Positions 23,146-30,905 of a stretch of 30,905 nucleotides of DNA are shown here, piece by piece (position 1 is the stretch's first letter; every line of letters starts with the position of its first letter). The notes below the pieces were generated by a model. The model had not been told where the DNA came from, made no database searches, and saw only the letters and a list, made by a program, of their open reading frames with translations. The translations under genes were made by a program, and so were the position numbers. This DNA comes from Piscirickettsiaceae bacterium (GTDB taxonomy: Bacteria; Pseudomonadota; Gammaproteobacteria; Nitrosococcales; Methylophagaceae). Location: contig DAOUSV010000002.1 of the NCBI GenBank assembly GCA_030627065.1, forward strand, positions 1-30,905, written 5' to 3'.

Positions 23146-24717
23146 ATGAAATTGCCTAAAGAATTAGGATCATTGCAAGATCTACAAAACAGAGAACGTG
23201 TTGCGTTTGAATCAACTGCCAATTGGCGAGAATTATTAGAGGATTGTTATGAGTATTTTTTACCGAATAGAAACCTGTATGGGGGATATCAAGCGGGTGC
23301 TAAAAAAATGGATCGCATATATGACTCCACCGCTCTCGAAGCTATTCAACAAGGCGCAAGCAAGTTACAAGAAAATATTGCTCCTATCTGGGCTAACTGG
23401 GCCACATTTGCTCCTAGCAATGGCGTTATTAATCAGCTTAACACTGGTAATTTTGATGTAAGTGAAACAGATGTTAGAAACAATTTAGAAGAACAAGCTA
23501 GCATCGTCTTTGATTACATTAACCGATCTAATTTTGCTACACAATTTTATGAACATGCGCTAGATTTGTTAATCGGAACAGGCACTTTGCGTATTGACGA
23601 AACAGATGATTTTGATAATCCTATAATTTTTAATGCAATACCACAAAAAGGTTTAGCGTTTGAAGAAGGACCGTTTGGAAATATTGAAACTCACTGGCGC
23701 AGGTTTGAAGTTAAAGCTAGAAACGTTAAAAGGATGTGGAAAGGGTTTAGACCTTCCAATAATGTAGCTAATTTAATTAAAGAACAACCAGATGCTAGCA
23801 TTACTTTGTCCGAAGGCGTTGTGTTTATGCCTAGATCTAAAACATATTACGGTTGTGTTTGGGTTGAAGGTGAAGATCGCATAAGTTGGGATCAAGATTT
23901 TGGCGATTCAAGCCCTTGGGTAACAGGAAGATACAGTAAAGTGTCTGGCGAAATTAGAGGTCGCGGTCCTGCAACCCTAGCTTTACCCAACGTTAAGTCC
24001 CTTAATAAGATTAAAGAATATTCTCTTATGTCTGCGGCTATGGGTATCTCCGGAATGTACACTGCTACTGACGATGGCGTAACTAATCCATACAATATTA
24101 CTATAAGTCCGGGAGTTGTTATTCCAGTTGGTTCTAACAACACTTCTAACCCATCAATTCAGCGGCTAGATACTCGTACTGATTTGCAATTAACGCAATT
24201 TCAAGTAGAAGATTTAACAACTGCAATTAAACGTGCCATGTTTAACGATTTAAGAGACCCTTCAGGAGCAGTACGTTCTGCTACAGAAGTTGCAATTGAA
24301 TCAAGAGAGTTAGCAAAACGAATTGGCTCTGCGTTTGGCAGGCTACAGACAGAGGTTTTAGTTCCAATCTTAAAAAGAGTGTCACATATTTTGACAAGAA
24401 AGGGATTGTTGCAACCTATAAAGCTAGACGGTGTAGAAATTGATGTTAAATTTTTGTCTCCCCTAGCACGCGCACAAGATGGCGAGGATGTTGTTAACGC
24501 ACAACAAGCTGTTCAATTTGTTTTGCAAAATGCAGGGCCAGACCAAGCTAAAATGGCTTTTAAACTTGAAGACTTTGGTACTTGGGTGGCAGGAAAAACA
24601 GGAATGCCTGCTGAACTTGTAAGATCGCAAGCAGAAAAAGAAGCAGTTATTCAAGCAGGGGCGCAAGCCGCGCAACAAGGAATGCAACAACAGCAAAATC
24701 CAATGGCACCACAATGA
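23146..24717 (+). CDS. Portal (head-to-tail connector) protein
   Basis: 523 residues, close to T7 gp8 (536). N-terminus runs RERVAFESTANWRELLEDCY; later motifs include YDSTALEAIQQGASKLQENI, GTGTLRIDE, and RSATEVAIESRELAKRIGSAFGRLQTEVL, all typical of PF12236 head-tail connecting proteins. A Gln-rich C-terminus (AAQQGMQQQQ) follows. Forms the dodecameric ring through which DNA is packed. AGGAAA lies before the ATG, and the stop overlaps the next gene by 4 bases. Confidence 0.93.
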   Translation: MKLPKELGSLQDLQNRERVAFESTANWRELLEDCYEYFLPNRNLYGGYQAGAKKMDRIYDSTALEAIQQGASKLQENIAPIWANWATFAPSNGVINQLNTGNFDVSETDVRNNLEEQASIVFDYINRSNFATQFYEHALDLLIGTGTLRIDETDDFDNPIIFNAIPQKGLAFEEGPFGNIETHWRRFEVKARNVKRMWKGFRPSNNVANLIKEQPDASITLSEGVVFMPRSKTYYGCVWVEGEDRISWDQDFGDSSPWVTGRYSKVSGEIRGRGPATLALPNVKSLNKIKEYSLMSAAMGISGMYTATDDGVTNPYNITISPGVVIPVGSNNTSNPSIQRLDTRTDLQLTQFQVEDLTTAIKRAMFNDLRDPSGAVRSATEVAIESRELAKRIGSAFGRLQTEVLVPILKRVSHILTRKGLLQPIKLDGVEIDVKFLSPLARAQDGEDVVNAQQAVQFVLQNAGPDQAKMAFKLEDFGTWVAGKTGMPAELVRSQAEKEAVIQAGAQAAQQGMQQQQNPMAPQ

Positions 24718-24995
24718 GTTGGAATGAACTGCAGGGAAGCCACGATCCTTTAAAAGCTAAAAAAGCGTCTGATATTAAAAAACAGGCGCAATCTGATTTA
24801 GCCAAGTCTTATCACAGAGTCTTTACAACGGAAGACGGAGAGCGTATCTTAGCTGATCTGATCAGACGATTTGTCTACGAAAATGACACTGAATTTGGTT
24901 CGTCAAACATTAATTATGAAGCCGCTTATCATAATGGAGAGGCAGGTTCGATTAAATTTATAATTAATCAAATGAAATTAGCTGAAATATTATAG
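24714..24995 (+). CDS. Small conserved head-region protein (Bbp19-like)
   Basis: 93 residues. The central motif YHRVFTTEDGERILADLIRR and final GSIKFIINQMK fit the Bbp19-type proteins found after portal genes in many podoviruses (function unproved; likely head assembly). ATGA overlap with portal; 9-base gap to scaffold. Confidence 0.65.
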   Translation: MSWNELQGSHDPLKAKKASDIKKQAQSDLAKSYHRVFTTEDGERILADLIRRFVYENDTEFGSSNINYEAAYHNGEAGSIKFIINQMKLAEIL

Positions 24996-25004
24996 GAATA
25001 AATT

Positions 25005-25730
25005 ATGTCAGAAGAAGTTGAACAGATCGCAGAAACACCAGTTGGTGAAACAAGCGGCACTCTGTTAGACAGTGCTGAACCTACGTTAAACGAAAATGAA
25101 TATTATTTAAGTGATGGTATCAAAGGAGTAGGTGAAAAGCCTGAATGGTTACACGAAAGATATAAAAGTGTAGCAGATCAAGCTAAAGGTTATTCAGAGT
25201 TAGAAAAAAAGTTTGGGTCATTTGCAGGTAGTCCTAAAGATGGTTATGAAACTCCGGAAGGTATACAAACTGACGATGCTTTGTATCAAGAATTAGAAGC
25301 ATTTGCTACAAAAACCAACATGAGTGCCGATGCTTTTGGTGAGGCATGGGAATTACTAGCTACTCAAAGTTCTGTAGCCGAAGAAGTTAGTCAAACTCAA
25401 GAACTACAAAAACTTGGCCCTAACGCAGACAAACGAATTAAACATGTTGAAACATACATGAAAAACAATTTGTCTTCTGAACAATACGAAACTGCAAAAG
25501 AGGCAGTCAATAGTGCTGAAACTATTGCTTTAGTCGAAATGTTAATCAAAGCGGAAACTGAAACAGCGTTACCTATTGATGGCGGTGTTCACCCTGAAGG
25601 GCTTACTTGGGCTAATGTTGAAACTGAAATGTTTAGAAAAGACGATAGCGGTCAATTGCTAAGAATTACAAGTGCGGCACATGAACAAAAACTGCAGAAA
25701 ATGATGGCATCTTTTGAAGGAAAGGTGTAA
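25005..25730 (+). CDS. Capsid assembly scaffolding protein
   Basis: 241 residues, very acidic (Glu-rich throughout), largely helical, placed between portal and major capsid. Contains a short AxxAKGYSELEKKFGSFAG segment seen in T7-like scaffolds and a charged C-terminal helix. T7 gp9 is 307 residues. It guides shell assembly and then leaves. Ends exactly at the capsid promoter. AGGAATAAATT precedes the ATG. Confidence 0.85.
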   Translation: MSEEVEQIAETPVGETSGTLLDSAEPTLNENEYYLSDGIKGVGEKPEWLHERYKSVADQAKGYSELEKKFGSFAGSPKDGYETPEGIQTDDALYQELEAFATKTNMSADAFGEAWELLATQSSVAEEVSQTQELQKLGPNADKRIKHVETYMKNNLSSEQYETAKEAVNSAETIALVEMLIKAETETALPIDGGVHPEGLTWANVETEMFRKDDSGQLLRITSAAHEQKLQKMMASFEGKV

Positions 25731-25759
25731 TTGTAAACCACTGAAAATAAAGGTATAAT
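25731..25759 (+). promoter_or_regulatory. Strong promoter of the major capsid gene
   Basis: TTGTAA at 25731-25736, 17-base spacer, TATAAT at 25754-25759, starting immediately after the scaffold stop codon. The match is the best sigma70-type match I found in the window. It yields a leader of about 120 bases before the capsid gene, matching the large amounts of capsid protein needed. Confidence 0.75.
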
Positions 25760-25786
25760 TGAAAAACTGGATACCTATATCTATAG

Positions 25787-25827
25787 CCCAGTAAATTTAG
25801 GTTGATCGACTGACCATTTTTACTGGG
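25787..25827 (+). promoter_or_regulatory. Hairpin in the capsid mRNA leader
   Basis: CCCAGTAAA (25787-25795) and TTTACTGGG (25819-25827) form a perfect 9-bp stem around a 23-base loop that can pair further (GGT with ACC). No T-run follows, so not a terminator. It lies 61 bases before the capsid start and could protect the 5' end or be an RNase III target. Confidence 0.55.
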
Positions 25828-25888
25828 TACTCAGTTCCAACCTTGAAAAAACTATTTTATTTTATTACTCTTTTTCGAGGAAATTCTT

Positions 25889-26725
25889 ATGAGTAAGTTT
25901 CTATCGTCCGTAGCAGTCACAGAATTTGACTCTATGGTAAAACACGCATATGCGAACAAGGGGCTACTCAAGCCGTCTGTTACGCTACGCAACAATGTTG
26001 TAGGTGAAACCTACAAGTTCCGTCTAATGGGTCGTGGTCTAGCTAACCAGAAGTCTACTTCTGATCTAGTAACTCCTATGGACATTAACCACCAATTCAA
26101 AACCGCTACTCTGCAAAACTGGAATGCTCCAGAATACACAGACGTATTTGATCAAGCCGATGTAAACTTTGATGAGCGAAATGAACTTGCAAGCACAATT
26201 GCAGGCGCACTTGGCCGTAGAAGCGATCAGCTAATTATTGACGAGCTAGATGCTGTTGCTGTTGGATCAACTGTTGTTGATGGTGGTACTGGTCTAACTA
26301 TCGCTAAATGTATTGAAGCGCAAACTAACTTGCGTGGAAAAGGCGTAGACAACCGTGATCTGTTTGCTGTTATTAATGCTGACGGACTTAAAGGTTTGTT
26401 GAATGACGAGAAAGCAACTAACTTTGATTACCAGAATGTTAAAGCACTTGTAAACGGTGACATTAACTCTCTATGTGGATTCCAGTTTATTACTTTGGAA
26501 AACCGTGTTGGTCGTGAAGGTGGTCTTTCGGTAGCCGCAAACGTAGTAGATTCATATTTCTACCAACGTGAAGCAGTAGGTCTTGCAATCGGTATTGATA
26601 TTCGTACTTCTGTTGATTGGATTGCAGAGCGAACTTCTTGGTTGTGTAATGGAATGCTTAAAGCAGGCGCGGCTGTCCGTGATGCTGAAGGTGTTGTTAA
26701 AGTTCAATACAAAGACAACGTATAA
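25889..26725 (+). CDS. Major capsid protein
   Basis: 278 residues, of the compact capsid family common in marine podoviruses (starts MSKFLSSVAVTEFDSMVKHAY; GETYKFRLMGRGLANQ; FDERNELASTIAGALGRR; WIAERTSWLCNGMLKAG). The later part has the HK97-like E/L segments in order as far as can be judged. GAGGA 8 bases before the ATG. Codons here include more CGT, CTA and C-ending codons than neighbouring genes, in keeping with high expression. It has its own promoter and a terminator two genes downstream. Confidence 0.88.
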   Translation: MSKFLSSVAVTEFDSMVKHAYANKGLLKPSVTLRNNVVGETYKFRLMGRGLANQKSTSDLVTPMDINHQFKTATLQNWNAPEYTDVFDQADVNFDERNELASTIAGALGRRSDQLIIDELDAVAVGSTVVDGGTGLTIAKCIEAQTNLRGKGVDNRDLFAVINADGLKGLLNDEKATNFDYQNVKALVNGDINSLCGFQFITLENRVGREGGLSVAANVVDSYFYQREAVGLAIGIDIRTSVDWIAERTSWLCNGMLKAGAAVRDAEGVVKVQYKDNV

Positions 26726-26736
26726 GGAGAATTATC

Positions 26737-26991
26737 ATGGCTTTTGCAAGAAAAGATTTATCTCGCATTGGTGGTTCAGGTTATGGAGCAACCGTTTGGA
26801 TGCACACTTCAGCAGAAGCATATTCTGTAGTGGGCGCAGACGATTACTTTAAACCTGCAATTACAGAAATGGCTAAAGGCGATTGTGTTTGGGTAGTAGA
26901 TACTTCTACTCCTACTGTTTACATTACATATGTAGACGCGCATTCTGCTTCTAGCATTACTACCGCTACTGGCGATGCAGTAACTGCGTAA
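26737..26991 (+). CDS. Small capsid-associated protein
   Basis: 84 residues, Ser/Thr/Val-rich, likely beta (PTVYITYVDAHSASSITT), beginning MAFARKDLSRIGGSGYG. AAGGAGAA before the ATG. It follows the capsid gene and is followed by a strong terminator, so it should be made in similar amounts to capsid protein; a decoration or head-stabilising protein is the likely role. Confidence 0.6.
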   Translation: MAFARKDLSRIGGSGYGATVWMHTSAEAYSVVGADDYFKPAITEMAKGDCVWVVDTSTPTVYITYVDAHSASSITTATGDAVTA

Positions 26992-26996
26992 CATCT

Positions 26997-27021
26997 AAGG
27001 GGGGTTCGCCCCCCTTTTTAT
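26997..27021 (+). terminator. Strong intrinsic terminator after the capsid unit
   Basis: AAGGGGGG, loop TTCG, CCCCCCTT and then TTTATT: an eight-pair stem closed by a four-base loop and followed by a T-run. It separates the highly expressed capsid unit from the tail genes. A 13-base palindrome (AGCTTATTAAGCT) follows at 27027-27039. Confidence 0.92.
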
Positions 27022-27051
27022 TAAAAAGCTTATTAAGCTAAAGGTAGCGTT

Positions 27052-27609
27052 ATGTCTAGTAAGATCCAATTAATTTCTAACGCCCTGATTTTAATTGGTG
27101 ATTTGCCAATTACTAGTTTATCAGGAAATTCTCGCGCACAAACTGTTGCTAACAATTTATATGACAACATCGTGCAAATGGAGATGACTAAATTTCGTTG
27201 GGGGTTTGCTAGAAAAATTGCACAGTTAAGTTTATCTGTTAATACTCCTGCAGGTAACGAATGGGATGCAATTTACGAACTTCCCGCTGATCTTCTTTTT
27301 CTTATTAAAATTAATCCTAGATCAAACTATGCTTTGTTTGGTCAGCAGGTATACACCAACATGAATGGAGCGGTGTATGCTGATTATATTTACAATGCTC
27401 CCGAATCTGAATGGCCTGTTTATTTTCAACAAATGATTCAATACCGTTTAGCTATGGATTTTGCTCCGGCTATTAGAGATAGTGCCGCCTCAATGGAAGC
27501 AAATGCTTTTCAATATGAGAATGCTTCTCGTATGGCAAGATATACTGATTCTCAACAATATCCAGTTGTTCCTTTAAGTTCTGCTCCGTTTGTAAACACT
27601 AGGTACTAA
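27052..27609 (+). CDS. Tail tubular protein A (T7 gp11-like)
   Basis: 185 residues, close to T7 gp11 (196). Characteristic pieces are an early LISNALILIGDLPITSL segment, EMTKFRWGFARKIAQL (gp11 family: xFRWxFARxxAxL) and YELPADLLFLIKI. It forms the ring joining portal to the tail tube. AAAGG precedes the ATG. One base separates it from the tube B gene. Confidence 0.88.
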   Translation: MSSKIQLISNALILIGDLPITSLSGNSRAQTVANNLYDNIVQMEMTKFRWGFARKIAQLSLSVNTPAGNEWDAIYELPADLLFLIKINPRSNYALFGQQVYTNMNGAVYADYIYNAPESEWPVYFQQMIQYRLAMDFAPAIRDSAASMEANAFQYENASRMARYTDSQQYPVVPLSSAPFVNTRY

Positions 27610-27610
27610 A

Positions 27611-30331
27611 ATGCCAAGAAGCACTTTTAATCAGTCTAGTTTTGTATCTGGCGAATTGTCGCCATTAGTTTTAGGTCGTACAGATCTTGACCAATACTAT
27701 ACTGGGATGCAACAAGCCGACAATGTTTTAATTGTTACGCAAGGCGGTGTAAAACGTAGAGCGGGAACACAACATATTGACGTTGCTCAAAACATCCCAA
27801 AAAATCAAGACACAGATCCGGCTCCTGCTTCAAGTGTAGTTGGAGTAACTAATCCTATTAATAGTACTACTGCAGTAATTAACGATCTTAACCCTGCCAC
27901 ATCTATGACTACCACGGAAGTGGGAATTATTGGTACTCAATTTAATGGCGAATTTATTGTTGCTGAATATGATTTATCAGGTGGCACTCAATACCCTGTT
28001 TACATTCAAGTTGAAAATTGCAAATTAACAGATTTAGCAGGCGCGCCTAGCACTACTAATCTATTAGCAAAATTACGGGTAGAGTGTTCTAAAGATAATA
28101 TAAATTGGGCTACAGCGCGGGCATTTAATTGCACTAAAGATGCAACAACATTTAGAGTTCGCCTTGACACAAGCATAACTGAATTTGCTGACGTTAAATA
28201 TGTAAGATTAATTAGATCCGGAGATCAAAATGCAGGCACTGGAGACAACCTTGCTAATTTAGGCATACAACTTACTGACTTTAATTGTTTTTATAATGGC
28301 GGCCTTGCTTCAGAAGTTAAGTTATTTGAGTTTAGTATTTCAACTACCGAAAACTATTTGTGCGTTTTAACAGGTGGAGATAATCTTGTTGGCGTACCTT
28401 TAGGAAATTTAGCAATATACACCATAGACACAAGTAGCCCTTTTAATGTAAATCTTGTTGCAAACCTTGCAGTACCTTATAAATCTAATCAAGTCTCTCA
28501 GGTACGGGACGTACAAACAGAAAATGTAATGTTACTGTTTCACCCAGACGTACCATCGCATAGGATTATTAGGCAATCACTAACCCCTCTTGTTTGGTCT
28601 AGTGATACTATTCCTTGGCTTAATGTTCCGCAATACGATTACAATGACGCGCAAAGTCCTATTCCTGTAGACTATGTAATTGATATTGCGTTTTCAAATT
28701 TTAAAGAAGGCGATAATTTTCAAATTGATGTTGAATCTGTAATTAGTAAAACAATTACGTTTAGCAATAACTCTCTTACATTGGCTAACAACATGCAAAT
28801 TAATTTGCAAGATATGCCGATTTTTGGAACTACAGGAATAGCTGTAGCTGTTACTGGAACAGTAACTAATCCTACTGCAAGGGTTACTGTTTCTGGAGAA
28901 TCAACAAAAGATTTTGTATTGTGGTCTGGCTTTGCAACTACAGGAGACACAGCTACGCCTCCTACAATTGGTTTTCAATTAGCCCAACAAGGATCACCTC
29001 GTAAAGAAGATGTGTGGTCGGCTAATCGAGGCTACCCGCGTATGGGTGCGTTTTTTAGCGGCAGGCTTTGGTTAGGCGGGACTAAATCTAAAATACAAAG
29101 TTTATTTGGTTCGCGATCAGGATCTTTCTTTGATTTTTATACCGAAGAAGGTGATGACGATGAAGGGATATTCACAACAATCTCTGCTAGACGTTTAACT
29201 GAAATTGTAGACATAAATCCAGACAGAGGGTTACAAGTATTTACAACCGGATCAGAGTTTTTGGTAAAAGGAACTACGCCTAGCGACATTGTAATTTCGT
29301 CACAAACACAGCATGGCGCAAAAAATATTGAAGTTCAATCAATAGACGGTGCTACGTTATTTGTAGACGCTAATGGGAAAACTTTAAGGCAATACTTGTT
29401 TAGTTTTAATGAAGACGCTTACATTAGTAATGATATTTCTGTGTTGTCTTCTCAACTTATTGACCAACCTAAAGATTTAGGCATACTTTCTGGTACAAAA
29501 TCAGAAGATGCCAATTGGGTATTTATAATTAACCAAGACGGCACTGCCGCAATTCTTAATACGTTACGGTCGCAAGATATTAATGGTTACACTAAATGGA
29601 TTAGCGGCAATACTAATAGTGTTTATCCTATTAAGATAGAAGCTGTTTCTGTAGTTGCGACTGAGTTGTTTTTAGTTAACAAGCGTGAAGGACCATTAGC
29701 TACTGACACTCGATATTCAATTGTTAAGTGGAGTTTTGACCATTTGATGGATGAATCAACATTGATTACAAACCCAAACAGCCTACAGGTGGGGCCGGTA
29801 TTAGATTTTGCTTTGTATCTAGGAGCAAATTATTTGGTTGGTGATACGGTTAATGTTGTTGCTAGGGGTAACAAGCTAACAGACAGAGTAGTAAAAGTAT
29901 TTGGAGGGCAAGAATACATTGATATAAGTTCAGCAGAAAGAGAATTTATATTAGACAATCCCGTTGCAGGTCTTATTGACGTTGAAATTGGTTTTAACTT
30001 TAACGTAACTGTTAAACCTATGCCAATAGCAACTACTGGAGCCAGAAGCGTTAACGGCCAAAATCAAATGCGACAAAAGAAAATTTCTAATATTAACGCT
30101 AGAGTTTATAAGTCAGCAGGCGTATTTATTGATGGGAATCCTGTGCCTATAAGAGAGTTTGGAACAGCCGCAGTTTCACCTTTAGGTAATAACCTACCAA
30201 TTCAGTCAGGTATTATTGAAAACAATAATGGTGGCAACGGTTGGGGAATAGAAGTTGCTCCAGTAATTACTGTGCCAGATCCAACCCCTTTTCAATTGCA
30301 AGCTATTGAATATTATGTTGAATCATCATGA
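27611..30331 (+). CDS. Tail tubular protein B (T7 gp12-like)
   Basis: 906 residues (T7 gp12 is 794). N-terminus QSSFVSGELSPLVLGRTDLD is a signature of this family; later FFSGRLWLGGTKSKIQSL and SGSFFDFYTEEG match the central conserved region. It builds the tail nozzle. A Thr/Asn-rich insertion (roughly residues 70-240) accounts for the extra length. The stop overlaps the cupin-like gene by 4 bases. Confidence 0.9.
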   Translation: MPRSTFNQSSFVSGELSPLVLGRTDLDQYYTGMQQADNVLIVTQGGVKRRAGTQHIDVAQNIPKNQDTDPAPASSVVGVTNPINSTTAVINDLNPATSMTTTEVGIIGTQFNGEFIVAEYDLSGGTQYPVYIQVENCKLTDLAGAPSTTNLLAKLRVECSKDNINWATARAFNCTKDATTFRVRLDTSITEFADVKYVRLIRSGDQNAGTGDNLANLGIQLTDFNCFYNGGLASEVKLFEFSISTTENYLCVLTGGDNLVGVPLGNLAIYTIDTSSPFNVNLVANLAVPYKSNQVSQVRDVQTENVMLLFHPDVPSHRIIRQSLTPLVWSSDTIPWLNVPQYDYNDAQSPIPVDYVIDIAFSNFKEGDNFQIDVESVISKTITFSNNSLTLANNMQINLQDMPIFGTTGIAVAVTGTVTNPTARVTVSGESTKDFVLWSGFATTGDTATPPTIGFQLAQQGSPRKEDVWSANRGYPRMGAFFSGRLWLGGTKSKIQSLFGSRSGSFFDFYTEEGDDDEGIFTTISARRLTEIVDINPDRGLQVFTTGSEFLVKGTTPSDIVISSQTQHGAKNIEVQSIDGATLFVDANGKTLRQYLFSFNEDAYISNDISVLSSQLIDQPKDLGILSGTKSEDANWVFIINQDGTAAILNTLRSQDINGYTKWISGNTNSVYPIKIEAVSVVATELFLVNKREGPLATDTRYSIVKWSFDHLMDESTLITNPNSLQVGPVLDFALYLGANYLVGDTVNVVARGNKLTDRVVKVFGGQEYIDISSAEREFILDNPVAGLIDVEIGFNFNVTVKPMPIATTGARSVNGQNQMRQKKISNINARVYKSAGVFIDGNPVPIREFGTAAVSPLGNNLPIQSGIIENNNGGNGWGIEVAPVITVPDPTPFQLQAIEYYVESS

Positions 30332-30705
30332 ATGAAATTGCTACGCAAGATGATGTTTACAGAATGCAGGCATTGTTGTTAAAAGAAAAGCAGGTAGAAT
30401 TAGAGGCAAAACACCATTTTAGTGATGGCTTGTACGCTAGAGAATTATTTATACCTGCAGGAGTTTGTTTAGTTGGTGCGTTGCACAAAACTCGTCACCT
30501 ATATACTGTAGTAAAAGGTAAATGCAAAGTAGCAAGTCAGTTTGGGACATTAGATATAGAGGCTCCGTTTATGGGAGAAACAATCCCGCAAACGAAGCGT
30601 GTAATATACGCTGAAACAGATTGTGTTTGGGTAACGTTTCATCCTACAGAACTTACTAGTGTAGAAGAAATAGAAAAGGCAATATTAGAGCCAGAGGATA
30701 TTTAA
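30328..30705 (+). CDS. Cupin-like protein of the tail module
   Basis: 125 residues. The region KHHFSDGLYARELFIPAG, GALHKTRHLYTVVKGK and APFMGETIPQTKRV has the alternating strand pattern and His residues (29, 30, 53, 57) of a small cupin barrel; similar proteins lie between tail and internal virion genes in other podoviruses. Metal binding is possible; function unknown. ATGA overlap with tube B, and 0-base gap to the next gene. Confidence 0.65.
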   Translation: MNEIATQDDVYRMQALLLKEKQVELEAKHHFSDGLYARELFIPAGVCLVGALHKTRHLYTVVKGKCKVASQFGTLDIEAPFMGETIPQTKRVIYAETDCVWVTFHPTELTSVEEIEKAILEPEDI

Positions 30706-30905
30706 ATGTCATTTATTGTAACAGCTAGTTTAATAGCGGTGAGTACGGCTGTAAATGTATATGGAATGCAAGAAGGAGCCAAGGCCGAACAAGAGTCGAT
30801 GAAACGTAGGGCCGAAGAAGAAAAAATTGCGGCTCAAGCTAGAGCATTAGAGCGTCAACAAGAATTAGGCCGTGTGCTTGCGGCTAACAATGCATCTATG
30901 GCGGC
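30706..30905 (+). CDS. Internal virion protein (T7 gp14-like), 5' part
   Basis: Runs off the right edge; 66 residues visible. N-terminal segment FIVTASLIAVSTAVNVYG is hydrophobic, followed by a charged Ala/Glu/Arg-rich helix (AEEEKIAAQARALERQQE) and LGRVLAANNASMA, the beginning typical of podoviral core protein B. It should be ejected into the envelope at infection. The matching downstream genes (rest of this protein and a gp15 counterpart) would lie beyond the edge. Confidence 0.75.
   Translation, partial: MSFIVTASLIAVSTAVNVYGMQEGAKAEQESMKRRAEEEKIAAQARALERQQELGRVLAANNASMA

Noticed and set aside
1..30905. CRISPR arrays, tRNA or rRNA genes, insertion sequences and integrase
   Set aside because: I saw no regularly spaced long repeats, cloverleaf with CCA-like end, transposase or tyrosine/serine recombinase. 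A covariance-model scan would be needed to exclude divergent tRNAs.
1..30905. Terminal repeats between the two window edges
   Set aside because: The first and last 100 or so bases share no evident sequence, and both edges lie inside genes, so the edges are not natural ends.

Overview
The window is most of the genome of a short-tailed (podovirus-type) bacteriophage, AT-rich and very densely packed, with many 4-base ATGA stop/start overlaps. The virion genes follow a T7-like order: terminase, portal, scaffold, capsid, tail tubular A and B, internal virion proteins, and a fibre with a T7 gp17-like N-terminus. No phage RNA polymerase, DNA polymerase, helicase, integrase, endolysin or tRNA is visible. 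Several features point to a Gram-negative host: E. coli-type DnaA boxes, an SSB-like DDDIPF tail, a TolA/TonB-like protein, and sigma70-type promoters with extended -10 elements. A marine gammaproteobacterium would fit, but this is inference. Both window edges cut through internal virion genes of one block, so the sequence looks like a circular or permuted map opened there, with part of the core-protein region missing.

Layout. (1) 1-11341, +: end of a lysozyme-domain virion protein, a large gp16-like ejection protein, a 2269-residue repeat-rich tail fibre, then two small proteins and a 3TM-type holin. (2) 11338-13950, -: a leftward early operon running from a Cro/CI-type HTH regulator through a lambda O-like initiator and an unknown HTH-like protein to NinB-like and NinG-like recombination proteins and two small proteins. 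(3) 13951-14113: divergent control region. (4) 14114-17796, +: a rightward early operon with a TolA/TonB-like membrane protein, then a single-strand annealing protein, a YqaJ exonuclease, an SSB-like protein and a metallophosphatase. (5) 17797-19869, -: a leftward accessory operon with an ArdC-type antirestriction protein and small proteins, ending in an intrinsic terminator. (6) 19870-20500: a second control region with a T7-promoter-like palindrome and an extended -10 promoter, then a putative small terminase gene and a phased array of DnaA boxes. (7) 20502-30905, +: packaging, head and tail genes. The major capsid gene has its own strong promoter, a leader hairpin, and a terminator two genes downstream.

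Working together: host RNA polymerase probably reads three promoter regions. Early products combine lambda-like functions (initiator, NinB/NinG) with an SSAP/exonuclease/SSB recombination set, and replication probably borrows the host replisome, possibly through DnaA. ArdC would protect incoming DNA. The late half builds a T7-like particle. The most unusual items are the phased DnaA-box array, the TolA/TonB-like early protein, the T7-promoter-like palindrome in a phage with no visible T7-type polymerase, and a putative permuted papain-like protein between terminase and portal.
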